DNA from: Gramella sp. KN1008
GTDB taxonomy: Bacteria > Bacteroidota > Bacteroidia > Flavobacteriales > Flavobacteriaceae
Length of the DNA: 64,000 bases
Direction of reading: 5' to 3'
Assembly: GCF_004332155.1 (NCBI RefSeq)
Contig: NZ_SJDV01000001.1
Coordinates: 186,001-250,000, forward strand
The position numbers were made by a program, and so were the translations under genes. Each line of letters opens with the position of its first letter. Positions within the stretch are counted from its first letter, which is position 1. The notes under the pieces are model-generated. The model had not been told where the DNA came from. It did no database searches and saw only the letters and a list, made by a program, of their open reading frames with translations. Of this stretch, positions 16,032 through 25,213 are shown one piece after another.

Positions 16032-17006
16032 ATGAATGCAGTAAAGAGCTTGCTATCAGGGATACTGTTATTAATTTCTCTTTCCATTTTTAGCCAGGGT
16101 AGTGTTTACTATAAGAGTAAAATTGCCGATCTGGGAGATATAAAGCTGCAGTATATGGACTTTGGAGGAGAGGGTCCGGCACTGATCTGGATGCAGGACT
16201 TTCATAATTATTTTGATGGCCGCTATCGCGACACAACATATTATCCCATTTTCAAGGAACTGGCTAAGGATTTTCGTGTGCTGGCTCCCATAAGGAGGGG
16301 TTATGGAGAGAGCACAGATACCGGGTGGGGTTATGATGTGGCCACACAATCAACCGACCTGTTACGCCTGATGGATGCCCTGGGAATCGAAAAAGCCGTA
16401 ATGTATGGTCGTTCCGCCGCCAGCCAGGATATGACGTGGATCGCAGAGCATCATCCAGAGCGGGTATCAGGACTCATCTATGATGGAAACCCCATTGTGT
16501 TAGCGGGTTGCTATGAACGGGCGGTTCTTGAATTTGTAGAAAACTGGAGTGTTCTTGCACCGGATTTTGAAAAGAAAAAACAAAAACTGGTGATGTTATC
16601 CCGTTTATACTGGCGACCCCATTTTTTGAATGATCCGGAGTACCGGATAGATATCCCTGCTTTGCGCTTTATTGACCCTAAATACAACTGGCCCAATCCA
16701 AACCTTGGTCTGATAGAAACAGGATTGCTTAATAAATGGATCCCGGAGTCCACTCCGGATCGTAAGGAAGAAATTGCCTACCTGGAAGAATTGGTGAAGG
16801 ATACCCTACGATTAAAGGAACTCCATCAAACGGTGAAACGCTGTGATAAGTCTGCCGCTATCGAAAATGGAATGAGGCGTGCTTTTGGAAATAATTTACA
16901 AACCGTCCATGTCTCTGAGATGGACATCTATGAAGACAGTCTGCAGGATTATTTGAAATGGAGAATTGAATACATGCGGTCCTTTATTAAGAAAATAAGG
17001 GATTAG
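16032..17006 (+). CDS. Secreted alpha/beta hydrolase
   Basis: A 324-residue protein with a signal peptide (LLSGILLLISLSIFSQG). The hydrolase fold is seen in IKLQYMDFGGEGPALIWMQD (the usual HG of the oxyanion region reads QD), APIRRGYGEST near 94, and the nucleophile elbow MYGRSAASQDM near 135-145, where Gly-x-Ser is followed by Ala-Ala instead of x-Gly. HHPERVSGLIYDGNP matches the epoxide-hydrolase/haloperoxidase group. The terminal helix is charged. The substrate is unknown. It is a stand-alone gene with spacers of about 170 and 280 bases. Confidence 0.75.
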   Translation: MNAVKSLLSGILLLISLSIFSQGSVYYKSKIADLGDIKLQYMDFGGEGPALIWMQDFHNYFDGRYRDTTYYPIFKELAKDFRVLAPIRRGYGESTDTGWGYDVATQSTDLLRLMDALGIEKAVMYGRSAASQDMTWIAEHHPERVSGLIYDGNPIVLAGCYERAVLEFVENWSVLAPDFEKKKQKLVMLSRLYWRPHFLNDPEYRIDIPALRFIDPKYNWPNPNLGLIETGLLNKWIPESTPDRKEEIAYLEELVKDTLRLKELHQTVKRCDKSAAIENGMRRAFGNNLQTVHVSEMDIYEDSLQDYLKWRIEYMRSFIKKIRD

Positions 17007-17287
17007 AGTTCTGTGACAAGAGGCCAAACCGAATAGTGACGGCACGCTGGGAATTTACAGATCTGCATTAATTTCCCCGCCGATAACATACGGGGGCTTC
17101 AGAGTTGCTATTTGTTGCCTGTCAGCATATTAGGGTCTCTTAATATTGAAGCTTATACTCCCGTTTCCATAAAAATTCACTAAATTTCTAAGGATTCTTC
17201 AGAAAGCAAGTATGCTTATTGAATGCATCCAGGGTGGCTCTTAACGGAGCTACCTCACTAATTTTAATCATAAACCTCTGCTATATT
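17007..17287. other. 281-base spacer, one element-like block
   Basis: AATAGTGACGGCACGCTGG near 17032 resembles AATAGACGGCACCGTTAG of element B, and CCGCCGATAACATACGGGGG is a small imperfect hairpin. No coding frame is convincing. The stretch also contains a short in-frame upstream extension of the next gene that has no protein-like features. Confidence 0.25.
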
Positions 17288-18439
17288 ATGATGAAATCTC
17301 TATTAATCAGTATACTTTTATTAACTCCTCTGTGCATTTTCTCACAGGATCGAGACAGCCTTGCAAAACCCATCATCCCGGCAGAAAAGGTAGAGCTTTT
17401 AAAGAATATAGATATCACCTTTGATATGCGAATGGATTTCCAGGCATACACTTTCAGGGGTGGGGACAACTATTATAACGGGATACAGTTCGAGAACGGT
17501 TTTACAGCCCTGGGAATAGCAGGGAAGATACATGAAAGGCTGGATTTTAGATTCAGGAACCGCTTTAATAAGAACAGTGATGTGCAGACGCTGGATCAGC
17601 TTGGCAGCGATATTGAGCTGGCCTATATTAACGTTAAGGTGAGTCCGTCAATTAACCTGCTTCTTGGAAAAATGACTGCTTTCTATGGGGGTTTTGAATA
17701 TGAATTCAGTGGTATGGACGTCCTTGAATATAATGATATCTACGGCAATGCTCTTGCTTTTGTGACAGGTGCAGGAATTACCTTGCAGGCCGCAGAGGAT
17801 CATAAATTCGGGTTACAGGTGCTGAACTCGCGGACCATGCATTACGACGATCTTTACGGTGATATAGTTGCAGAAAATATCCAGGAACCGGACTGGCCGG
17901 TGGCCTTTGTGGGGAACTGGAGGGGAAATTTTTTCGGCGGGAAATTCCAGACGATCTACAGCTTGAGTCATTCGTATGAAGTAAGGAAAATGGGGACCAC
18001 TTTTTTAACCCTGGGGCATAAGTACCAGACAAATGACTTCAGCCTGATGTACGACTTTCATTACAGTTATGAAGAGGTGGATACAAAAGGCATCGTGACC
18101 AATCTCATTAGCGATAAGGAGATAGCCGAAGATGTAATGTATATTGAAAACTGGTTAAGGGCAGAGTACCAGTTCAGTCCTAAGCTCAAAGGTTTGTTGA
18201 CCCTTATGACGAGTAGTGCCTATGATAATATTAAAACCAGTAAGGAGTATATGCGAACCAGCTATGGTGCGATCCCTACGCTCTATTACAGCCCCTTTAA
18301 AAATCTGGATGTACGTTTTTACCTGGCTTATATAGGCCGTTATTATGATTATTCAGATTACGCTATAGAACTGGGAGCTTCCAGCTATAATAAAAATGAG
18401 GTAAGGCTTGGCTTTATGGCTCCACTATTGTTGTTGTAA
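17288..18439 (+). CDS. Outer-membrane beta-barrel porin-like protein
   Basis: A 383-residue protein (from the tandem ATG codons at 17288 and 17291) with a signal peptide (SLLISILLLTPLCIFSQ). The rest is made of alternating polar/aromatic strands typical of phosphate-selective porin O/P-like barrels: FRFRNRFN, VSPSINLLLGKMTAFYGGFEYEFSG, and a last strand ending EVRLGFMAPLLLL. The substrate is unknown. The dioxygenase-like lipoprotein gene starts 37 bases downstream and DUF4256 22 bases after that, so the three probably form one transcript. A TTG about 70 bases upstream could extend the frame but would hide the signal peptide. Confidence 0.7.
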   Translation: MMKSLLISILLLTPLCIFSQDRDSLAKPIIPAEKVELLKNIDITFDMRMDFQAYTFRGGDNYYNGIQFENGFTALGIAGKIHERLDFRFRNRFNKNSDVQTLDQLGSDIELAYINVKVSPSINLLLGKMTAFYGGFEYEFSGMDVLEYNDIYGNALAFVTGAGITLQAAEDHKFGLQVLNSRTMHYDDLYGDIVAENIQEPDWPVAFVGNWRGNFFGGKFQTIYSLSHSYEVRKMGTTFLTLGHKYQTNDFSLMYDFHYSYEEVDTKGIVTNLISDKEIAEDVMYIENWLRAEYQFSPKLKGLLTLMTSSAYDNIKTSKEYMRTSYGAIPTLYYSPFKNLDVRFYLAYIGRYYDYSDYAIELGASSYNKNEVRLGFMAPLLLL

Positions 18440-18476
18440 TTGGATAGACCCTATCACGGTAAAAAAAGCAATTATT

Positions 18477-19106
18477 ATGAGACGTACTTGTTCAATAATC
18501 ATCTTGTTATTCCTGCCTGTAATGATCCTGGGGTGTAAAGGTCAGACTTCAGAACACAGGCTTGTTGGTGGCCCTTGCGAAGGTTGTGAAGCCATTTTTG
18601 AATATGAGACCAAACTGACTTCAGTGGATACCCTTCCCGATTTTGAGGAAGAGGGGAGAAGGATGAAATTATCGGGAACGGTTTACCAGAATGATGGGAA
18701 GACCCCGGCCAGGGATGTTGTGGTATATATTTATCATACCAATCAGGATGGAATATACCCAACCCGTGGAGATGAAAAAGGCTGGGGCAGGAGACATGGC
18801 TATATCAGGGGCTGGGCCAGGACCGATAGAAATGGCCGTTATACTTTTTATACCCTGAAGCCTGCACCTTATCCCGGCCGATCGGAACCTGCGCATGTTC
18901 ATTATACCATCCTGGAGCCCGACGGAAAATATTACTGGCTGGGCAGTGTTCATTTTAAGGGCGACAGCCTGCTCACCAGGAATGAAACCGATCCCGAATC
19001 TCCCCGTGGAGGTACTTCAGGCCTTTTAAACCTGGAAAAGCAGGGTGATATCTGGGTAGGAGAACGGGATATTATACTCGGTAAGAATATACCCGGTTAT
19101 GAATAG
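18477..19106 (+). CDS. Exported intradiol ring-cleavage dioxygenase-like lipoprotein
   Basis: A 209-residue protein with a lipoprotein signal (IIILLFLPVMILGC). The mature domain is of the intradiol dioxygenase (protocatechuate 3,4-dioxygenase) fold. KLSGTVYQNDGKTPARDVVV begins the beta-sandwich, then come YHTNQDGIYPTR, RGWARTDRNGRYTFYTLKPA, and PYPGR followed by PAHVHYTI. The Tyr of PYPGR and the two His of HVH fit three of the four iron ligands. Classical enzymes of this type open catechol rings in the cytosol; lipid-anchored exported versions are known in Bacteroidota but their substrates are not. It lies directly after the porin gene. Confidence 0.75.
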   Translation: MRRTCSIIILLFLPVMILGCKGQTSEHRLVGGPCEGCEAIFEYETKLTSVDTLPDFEEEGRRMKLSGTVYQNDGKTPARDVVVYIYHTNQDGIYPTRGDEKGWGRRHGYIRGWARTDRNGRYTFYTLKPAPYPGRSEPAHVHYTILEPDGKYYWLGSVHFKGDSLLTRNETDPESPRGGTSGLLNLEKQGDIWVGERDIILGKNIPGYE

Positions 19107-19128
19107 GAAAAGGTGATTTATCATAATT

Positions 19129-19692
19129 ATGCCAGGTAAAAAGGAATTGTCGGCCCAACAGGCAGCGGAATTTATCGAGCTTCTGAAAGCCCGTTTTGAA
19201 AAATACAGGGAGCGCCATCTGGGTATCTCATGGCCAGAGGTGCAGACCAAACTGCAAGAGAATACAGATAAACTCTGGTCTCTTAATGAGATGGAAAAAA
19301 CTGGTGGCGAGCCCGATGTGCTTGGTCATGATGAAGATACGGACGAATTTATTTTCTATGATTGTGCTCCCGAGAGTCCTAAAGGGCGAAGGAGTACCTG
19401 CTACGATCGTGAGGCATGGGAAGCCAGGAAACAACATAGACCCAAATACAATGCGGTAGATATGGCCACCGAGATGGGAATAGAACTGCTTACAGAGGCA
19501 CAGTATCGCGAATTGCAGCGGCTTGGCGATTTTGACAGCAAGACATCCAGCTGGCTTAAGACCCCTTCAGAGATCAGGGAACTTGGTGGGGCCATCTTTG
19601 GAGACTTCAGATACAATACGGTATTTATCTATCATAACGGAGCACAATCTTACTACGCATCCAGGGGGTTTCGTGGCGTATTGAGAATCTAA
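19129..19692 (+). CDS. DUF4256-family protein
   Basis: A 187-residue soluble protein matching DUF4256 along its length. The N-terminal helical part is followed by FIFYDCAPESPKGRRSTCYD near 82-101, then GDFDSKTSSWLKTP near 139 and ELGGAIFGDFRYNTVFIYHN near 154-173, ending SYYASRGFRGVLRI. These blocks are the family hallmarks. The biochemical role is unknown. AGGTGA precedes the ATG by several bases, an unusual purine-rich site for this group. It is 22 bases after the dioxygenase gene and probably co-transcribed. Confidence 0.85.
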   Translation: MPGKKELSAQQAAEFIELLKARFEKYRERHLGISWPEVQTKLQENTDKLWSLNEMEKTGGEPDVLGHDEDTDEFIFYDCAPESPKGRRSTCYDREAWEARKQHRPKYNAVDMATEMGIELLTEAQYRELQRLGDFDSKTSSWLKTPSEIRELGGAIFGDFRYNTVFIYHNGAQSYYASRGFRGVLRI

Positions 19693-19822
19693 ATTCCATC
19701 TCCAAAGCTTAACTTTAGCGCCATAAAGGAGTAAGGAAGTAAAGGAAAATAACTAATTTCACGTTCCGTAAGCCAGGGAAGAGGTGTCAGATCAATTCTG
19801 CCTTTTCAGGAATTAAGAAAAT
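19693..19822 (+). repeat. Possible degenerate array element
   Basis: GTAAAGGAAAATAACTAATTTCACGTTCC resembles the element core plus following bases in F (AGAAAATAAGTAATTTCACCC). No recognisable right arm is present. This is weak evidence that the array once extended this far. Confidence 0.3.
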
Positions 19823-20224
19823 ATGGAGCTATTATATAAAATTTTTAAATCAACCTATTCCTTCTGGGTAATCACCCGTGTAATCCTCATACTGCTGTTT
19901 GCGAGTACCATCACTTACTATTTAAATGAAGACCTGGATGTAGCATCTATTCTTGCAGGGATCTTTATACTCGGCTTTGTGATTTCCATGCTCGTAATAG
20001 TTATAAGTAAGCTGATGAAAAAGGAAACAAAGGCCTTTCTGCATATATACAACGGGGTCTTCGCTATCGTTTTCTCGCTGGGGATCATCTACGTGAGCAT
20101 TGCCTATTTTGATCTTTCCTCCGGATGGTGGGTTTTATATTTACCGCTTTGGCTACTTTTGTACGGACTCTGGGAACTTACCTATGAAAGAAAAAAGCAG
20201 GACTTTACTTCAAGTAATTCTTAA
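19823..20224 (+). CDS. Small four-span membrane protein, unknown function
   Basis: A 133-residue protein with four hydrophobic segments: about 14-36 (ITRVILILLFASTITYYL), 42-63, 75-97 and 106-124. The C-terminus is short and charged (ELTYERKKQD). No catalytic motif is visible and I do not recognise a family. It precedes the metallo-beta-lactamase gene by 51 bases on the same strand. Confidence 0.6.
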   Translation: MELLYKIFKSTYSFWVITRVILILLFASTITYYLNEDLDVASILAGIFILGFVISMLVIVISKLMKKETKAFLHIYNGVFAIVFSLGIIYVSIAYFDLSSGWWVLYLPLWLLLYGLWELTYERKKQDFTSSNS

Positions 20225-20275
20225 ATACCATGCAATTTTGAGGGCTGTTCAAAGCTTTCAAAAAATACTTCCCTC

Positions 20276-21022
20276 ATGTTCATGAGAAAATACATTTTTT
20301 TAGTCTTTTGCCTGTTTGTTTTTACCAGCGCAACTAAAGCACAGGATTCCGATGCTGTATCCTATTCTTCTGATGTTTTGAAAATTGAAAAGATAGGCGA
20401 TAATGTCTTCAAACATGTTTCTTACCTGGAAACTGAGGCCTATGGTAAGGTGGCCTGTAACGGGATGATCTTTATAGATGAGAATGAGGCTATAGTATAT
20501 GATACACCAACTACAGATGGGGTTTCTGCAGAATTAATAAACTGGATTGAAAACATTCAGCAAAAAAGGATCAAAGCTGTTGTAATAAGTCATTTTCACG
20601 CGGATTGCCTGGGTGGAATCGGGGAATTTCACAAGCATGGGATTCGATCATATGCACATAAAAGAACGATTGCCCTTGCCAGGGAAAAGACTGCGGTCTT
20701 GCCGAAAAGTAGTTTTCGGAAAAGATTAAACATAAAGGTCGGCGATAAGGAAACACAAACAATATTTTTCGGCACGGGACATACCAGGGATAATGTTGTA
20801 GGCTATATTCCCGAAGAAAAAGTGTTGTTCGGAGGTTGTCTCATCAAGCAGATGAACGCGGGGAAAGGAAATCTTGAGGATGCCGATGTTGACCAGTGGG
20901 CCCTCACGGTGAAAGAGATCAGGGAAGTATTACCTGATATTAAACTGGTACTTCCCGGTCACGGAAAAGAAGGCGGTGCAGAGTTGCTGGATTATACTAT
21001 TGAATTGTTTAAAAATAATTGA
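20276..21022 (+). CDS. Subclass B1 metallo-beta-lactamase
   Basis: A 248-residue protein with a signal peptide (YIFLVFCLFVFTSATKAQ), so periplasmic. All zinc ligands of subclass B1 are present: HFHADC near 106-111 (site 1 His-x-His and site 2 Asp), GTGHTRDN near 166-173 (His), FGGCLIK near 185-191 (Cys, and the substrate-binding Lys), and PGHGKEGG near 227-234 (His). Length and motif spacing match the chromosomal flavobacterial enzymes such as IND, BlaB and CGB, which hydrolyse penicillins and carbapenems. Activity is inferred. The ATG at 20276 is followed by another at 20282, either of which works. A chloramphenicol-acetyltransferase-like gene follows after 23 bases. Confidence 0.88.
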   Translation: MFMRKYIFLVFCLFVFTSATKAQDSDAVSYSSDVLKIEKIGDNVFKHVSYLETEAYGKVACNGMIFIDENEAIVYDTPTTDGVSAELINWIENIQQKRIKAVVISHFHADCLGGIGEFHKHGIRSYAHKRTIALAREKTAVLPKSSFRKRLNIKVGDKETQTIFFGTGHTRDNVVGYIPEEKVLFGGCLIKQMNAGKGNLEDADVDQWALTVKEIREVLPDIKLVLPGHGKEGGAELLDYTIELFKNN

Positions 21023-21045
21023 ACGAAACCGGGATTTGAATTAAA

Positions 21046-21672
21046 ATGAAAGAGATAGATTATAAGAACTGGAACAGGAAGGAACACTTTGAGTTCTTTT
21101 CCAAATATGATAATCCTTTTTTTGGCATTGTAACCGAGGTCGATTGTACAGAGGCCTTTGCACTTGCAAGGAAGAACAACTTTTCCTTCTTCGCCTGGTA
21201 TTTGCACAGGTCTTTGCTGGCTGTTAACCGAACGCCGGAATTAAAACTTCGTCTTGTTGATGGAAAGGTAATGAGCTTTGATGAGATACACGCGGCAACT
21301 ACCATTGGCAGGGAAGATGGAACCTTTGGCTTCTCTCATGTGAATTTTTCTGAAAATTTTGAGGAATTCAGTGATGAACTGAAACTTCAGATAGATGCGG
21401 TTAAAAACTCCACCGGCTTAAGAGTTGGTGAAAATTCGGAAAGGCTTGACGTGGTTCACTATTCAACATTACCCTGGTTCAGGATCACGGGAGTCTCCCA
21501 TGCCAAGAACCATAATAGCGGCGAAAGTGTTCCCAAGATCACCTTCGGAAAGTCTTTTCTTGATGGGGCAACCCGCAAAATGGGTGTTTCTGTAGAGGCA
21601 CACCACGGCCTCGTAGATGGGATTCATATCGCCAGGTTCATGGAAGAGTTCCAAAGCCTGATGGCAGGATAA
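21046..21672 (+). CDS. Type A chloramphenicol O-acetyltransferase-like protein
   Basis: A 208-residue cytosolic protein, near the usual 210-220 for CAT trimers. The catalytic block AHHGLVDGIHIARF near 185-198 corresponds to the CAT motif HHxxxDGxH. The N-terminus (NWNRKEHFEFFSKYDNPFF) and SFFAWYLHRSLLAVN match the family start and first helix. Known enzymes transfer acetyl from acetyl-CoA to chloramphenicol; many chromosomal relatives have unknown acceptors. It is 23 bases behind the B1 beta-lactamase, so the two are probably one operon. Confidence 0.85.
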   Translation: MKEIDYKNWNRKEHFEFFSKYDNPFFGIVTEVDCTEAFALARKNNFSFFAWYLHRSLLAVNRTPELKLRLVDGKVMSFDEIHAATTIGREDGTFGFSHVNFSENFEEFSDELKLQIDAVKNSTGLRVGENSERLDVVHYSTLPWFRITGVSHAKNHNSGESVPKITFGKSFLDGATRKMGVSVEAHHGLVDGIHIARFMEEFQSLMAG

Positions 21673-21723
21673 AATCTGGAATCCGTATCAGGGTATGTAC
21701 CCCGGGATATCTTTAAAACTTAA

Positions 21724-21753
21724 TTTGGTTGCCGGTAAAAATGGTTATTTTTG
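21724..21753 (+). promoter_or_regulatory. Bacteroidota-type promoter
   Basis: TTTG at 21724-21727 (-33 box), an 18-base gap, then TATTTTTG at 21746-21753 matching TAnnTTTG (-7 box). It lies 21 bases upstream of the ATG at 21775. This is the best-formed promoter in the window. Confidence 0.7.
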
Positions 21754-21774
21754 CACTCCGTATTAAAATTTTAA

Positions 21775-22206
21775 ATGAAGATGACAGATAATGATCCTCA
21801 GGTAAGTGGCTCAGCGGAAATGAACAAGCAAAAACCGGAAGCTTTGCCAAAACTTTATTCCAAACGGGTGATCTATGCATTTTCGATCATATTTTCCACC
21901 ATTTTCGGAGCGGCAATCCTGATGAGCAACCTTAAGCAGGTGAACGATAACAAGGCCAGGTGGGAAGTGCTTTTCTTTGGGATCATTTTTACCGTGGGAA
22001 CCGCGATCACACTCACTACGGTTCAGTTGCAGATGAACCTGGGAATTCCTCTGAATATCCTGGGAGCGGTTATCCTTAATGAATTCTTCTGGAACCGTTC
22101 TATTGGCAGCGATACTCCATACGAGAAAAAAAGCTGGCATAAACCCGCGATCATTTCGGCAATGATCACACTTCCATTTGTCTTTGCCTTGCTTTATGGA
22201 GCTTAA
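21775..22206 (+). CDS. Small membrane protein, unknown function
   Basis: A 143-residue protein with a polar N-terminal tail of about 30 residues and hydrophobic segments near 34-50 (VIYAFSIIFSTIFGAAIL), 64-82 (LFFGIIFTVGTAITLTT), 86-101 and 124-141. No enzyme motif is visible. A strong flavobacterial promoter sits just upstream, so it is likely expressed as its own unit. An alternative ATG lies two codons in. Confidence 0.65.
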   Translation: MKMTDNDPQVSGSAEMNKQKPEALPKLYSKRVIYAFSIIFSTIFGAAILMSNLKQVNDNKARWEVLFFGIIFTVGTAITLTTVQLQMNLGIPLNILGAVILNEFFWNRSIGSDTPYEKKSWHKPAIISAMITLPFVFALLYGA

Positions 22207-22341
22207 GCACAGATCATTCTGACAGAAAATCGGTTTTAGGAATTAGGCGTTAGCTTTTTTGTATTTTTATCGGAATTGAAAACCTTCCTTTTTTTGCGAT
22301 TAAGCTTAAAAGGAATAATGTACCTTAATTCAGCTATCAAT

Positions 22342-23658
22342 ATGAAATTACTTAAAACCTGTCTTTTTCTTCTGATCTTTAGTTTACCCCTGCTTTCTTT
22401 TTCACAGCTTAATAGAGTTGAAAAAAAGATCGTAAAGTCGGTCGATAAGCATAACAAAGAATCTATCGAACTGCTTACAAAGGCTGTGAATATCAATAGT
22501 GGTACGATGAACTTTGAAGGCGTTCGGGAAGTTGGCAGGCTTTTTCAGGCTGAACTTGATAAACTTGGCTTTAAAACAGAACTTACTTCAGGAGAGGCAT
22601 ATGGCCGTGCCGGGCATCTCATCGCAACCCATGAAGGGAAACCGGGTTTAAGATTATTGCTAATCGGGCATCTGGATACTGTCTTTGAACTGGATAGTCC
22701 TTTCCAGGATTCAAGCATGGAAAATGATTCCATAATGAAGGCGCCCGGAGTAGCCGATATGAAAGGCGGTGATGTGGTGATCATACTTGCCATGCGTGCA
22801 CTTAAGGAAGCAGGGGTTCTGGATGAGATGTCAGTGAAGATAGTAATGACCGGAGATGAAGAGAAAAGCGGGGATCCTATAGAGCTCTCCAAGAAAGATC
22901 TGGTAGATGGGGCAAAATGGGCCGATGTAGCCCTTGGCTTCGAGAACGGGGACGGGAATCCGGAGACTATTGTGATCTCCCGAAGGGGCTCTTCAAGCTG
23001 GAAACTGGAAGTGAGCGGTAATGCGGCTCATTCATCGCAGGTTTTTACAGAAAAGGTGGGAGCAGGAGCCATTTATGAAGCTTCGCGCATCCTGAACGAA
23101 TTCTACACTCAGCTCTCTTCAGAAGAGAACCTTACTTTCAATCCAGGTTTCATTCTTGGTGGAACCTCGGTGGATACAAAAGAAGATGGTACCGGTGGTT
23201 CTGCTCTTGGGAAAACCAATGTGGTCGCGCAAAAGGCGATAGTACGCGGAGATATAAGGGCAGTTTCGTTAGATCAGCTGGACAGGGCAAAGACTGTTAT
23301 GAATAAGATCGTGGCAGACAATTATCCCCAGACCGCTGCAAAACTTAGCTTTGATGATGGCGGATATCCTCCTCTTGCACCTGCAGATGGCAATAAGCAA
23401 CTACTCGAATATTATACTGAAATAAGTGAGGACCTGGGGTTTGGTGAAGTATATGCGGTTAACCCTAGAAACGCAGGAGCAGCTGATATTTCCTTTACTA
23501 CAGGGCATGTTGAAATGGCGGTAGACGGACTCGGACTTAGCGGGGCCGATGATCACACGGTGAATGAAACCGGAAACCTGAATATGGTTTCCCGGCAGGC
23601 CAAAAGAGCTGCTATTCTTATGTACAGGCTCTCGAAAAACAGCCGTTTTGAAAAATAA
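22342..23658 (+). CDS. M20-family metallopeptidase, carboxypeptidase G2-like
   Basis: A 438-residue protein with a signal peptide (LLKTCLFLLIFSLPLLSFSQ). Dizinc ligands fit GHLDTVF (His, Asp near 112-116), APGVADMKGG (bridging Asp), TGDEEKSG (catalytic and ligand Glu pair), and the Glu of GFENGDG. SRRGSSSWKLEVSGNAAHSS starts the dimerisation domain. Carboxypeptidase G2 relatives cleave C-terminal glutamate from peptides and folate analogues; the exported form here probably degrades peptides in the periplasm. Upstream in-frame TTG and ATG codons at 22276 and 22318 exist but would bury the signal peptide. Confidence 0.85.
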   Translation: MKLLKTCLFLLIFSLPLLSFSQLNRVEKKIVKSVDKHNKESIELLTKAVNINSGTMNFEGVREVGRLFQAELDKLGFKTELTSGEAYGRAGHLIATHEGKPGLRLLLIGHLDTVFELDSPFQDSSMENDSIMKAPGVADMKGGDVVIILAMRALKEAGVLDEMSVKIVMTGDEEKSGDPIELSKKDLVDGAKWADVALGFENGDGNPETIVISRRGSSSWKLEVSGNAAHSSQVFTEKVGAGAIYEASRILNEFYTQLSSEENLTFNPGFILGGTSVDTKEDGTGGSALGKTNVVAQKAIVRGDIRAVSLDQLDRAKTVMNKIVADNYPQTAAKLSFDDGGYPPLAPADGNKQLLEYYTEISEDLGFGEVYAVNPRNAGAADISFTTGHVEMAVDGLGLSGADDHTVNETGNLNMVSRQAKRAAILMYRLSKNSRFEK

Positions 23659-23764
23659 GAAATAAAACTGAGGATCTGCCATGTACAGATATCGGTAAAT
23701 AAGCTGTAAAAGGAGATCGTCCCTGAAAAACCTCATCTTGTTTTGAATTTCAGAAGCCATTAAA

Positions 23765-25213
23765 ATGATCGAAAAGATAAAAGAACTGGAAAAGTTATCC
23801 GGGGTTCTGAGCCCTTCTGCCGCGCAAAGAGCTAACTGGAATTCACGGGTTTTGCAGTATGCTGAAACCTTCCGAAGCGGTCTGGATAAGGATAAGGCCT
23901 ATTATTCTTCCGCAGATAAAGGAAAAGGTATATATGATTTTGATATTACCGAAGAGCCAACAGAACTGGATAGTCTCATAGAGGCCGTGGAGGATAATAT
24001 AGACAGGGTGGGAATCAATCCGGCTTCTGCGGGATATCTGGGATATATTCCCGGGGGTGGGCTCTACCCTTCGGCACTGGGCGATTATATGGCAGCGGTA
24101 AGTAATAAATATGCCGGTATTTTTTTTGCTGCTCCCGGAGCCGTACGCCTGGAAAATATGCTTTTACGGTGGATGTGTCGGCTTATGGGGTTTCCTGAAA
24201 CATCAGCAGGGAATCTTACCTCCGGAGGCTCTATTGCAAACCTTATCGCTATAGTGACAGCCCGGGAAGCTCATGGGCTTAAGGCAAGGGATTTTGAAAA
24301 TGCTGTGATCTATCTTTCTGAACAGGCTCATCATTCGCTTCAAAAGGCCATTAGAATTGCCGGTATGGCTGAAGCTCATTTAAGATATATTCCTATGGAC
24401 GGGAATTTAAGGCTTTCAGCCGCAGAGCTTGAAAAGCAAATTGCCCGTGATAAGGAGGCTGGTCTAATTCCTTTCTTTATAAATACTTCGATAGGGACAA
24501 CCAACACCGGCGCCGTGGACCCGGTTAATTCTATAGCCGATATTGCAGAAAAATATGGATTATGGCTGCATATTGACGCGGCATATGGCGGATTCTTTAA
24601 ACTGGTTCCGGAATTACAGGATAAATTCGAAGGGGTGGAGAGGGCAGATTCCATTACCCTGGATCCGCATAAATCACTTTTCCTGCCATTCGGGACCGGT
24701 GCAGTACTGGTAAAGAATAAGAAGGCGCTTTTAGAGGTTCATCATTACCTGGCCGATTATATGCAGGATACACGCTCGGAAAACGAAGAATTATCCCCGG
24801 CAGATATCTCGCCAGAACTTACCAAGCATTTCAGGGGAATGCGACTCTGGCTTCCGCTTAAATTGTTCGGACTTAAAGCTTTCAGGGCTGCTTTGGAAGA
24901 GAAGGTATACCTGGCCCGTTATTTTCATCAGGAGATACAGAAAGTAAAAGGTTTTGAAGTGGGGCCGGAACCGGAACTATCGGTGACCATGTTTCGGTAT
25001 GTCCCGGAAAATGGCAGCAGGAGTAATGAGATTAATAAGGAACTTCTGGAAGAACTTAAAAATGATGGAAGGATATTCCTCTCCTCAACTTCTATTAAGG
25101 GTGTGTTCTGGATAAGGGTGGCTATACTTATTTACCGCACTCACCTGAGCCAGGTGGAACTCTTACTGCAAATCCTTCAAGAAAAAATTATGGGCTTAGA
25201 GAAGAAGAAATAA
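23765..25213 (+). CDS. Group II pyridoxal-phosphate-dependent decarboxylase
   Basis: A 482-residue cytosolic protein of the aromatic-L-amino-acid / glutamate decarboxylase group. SAGNLTSGGSIANLIA near 140-155 is the PLP phosphate-binding region, LWLHIDAAYGG near 266-276 holds the Asp that contacts the pyridine nitrogen, and DPHKSLFLP carries the Schiff-base lysine near residue 303. The length matches the family (470-520). The substrate may be an aromatic amino acid, but this cannot be read from the sequence. It is a monocistronic-looking gene. Confidence 0.87.
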   Translation: MIEKIKELEKLSGVLSPSAAQRANWNSRVLQYAETFRSGLDKDKAYYSSADKGKGIYDFDITEEPTELDSLIEAVEDNIDRVGINPASAGYLGYIPGGGLYPSALGDYMAAVSNKYAGIFFAAPGAVRLENMLLRWMCRLMGFPETSAGNLTSGGSIANLIAIVTAREAHGLKARDFENAVIYLSEQAHHSLQKAIRIAGMAEAHLRYIPMDGNLRLSAAELEKQIARDKEAGLIPFFINTSIGTTNTGAVDPVNSIADIAEKYGLWLHIDAAYGGFFKLVPELQDKFEGVERADSITLDPHKSLFLPFGTGAVLVKNKKALLEVHHYLADYMQDTRSENEELSPADISPELTKHFRGMRLWLPLKLFGLKAFRAALEEKVYLARYFHQEIQKVKGFEVGPEPELSVTMFRYVPENGSRSNEINKELLEELKNDGRIFLSSTSIKGVFWIRVAILIYRTHLSQVELLLQILQEKIMGLEKKK

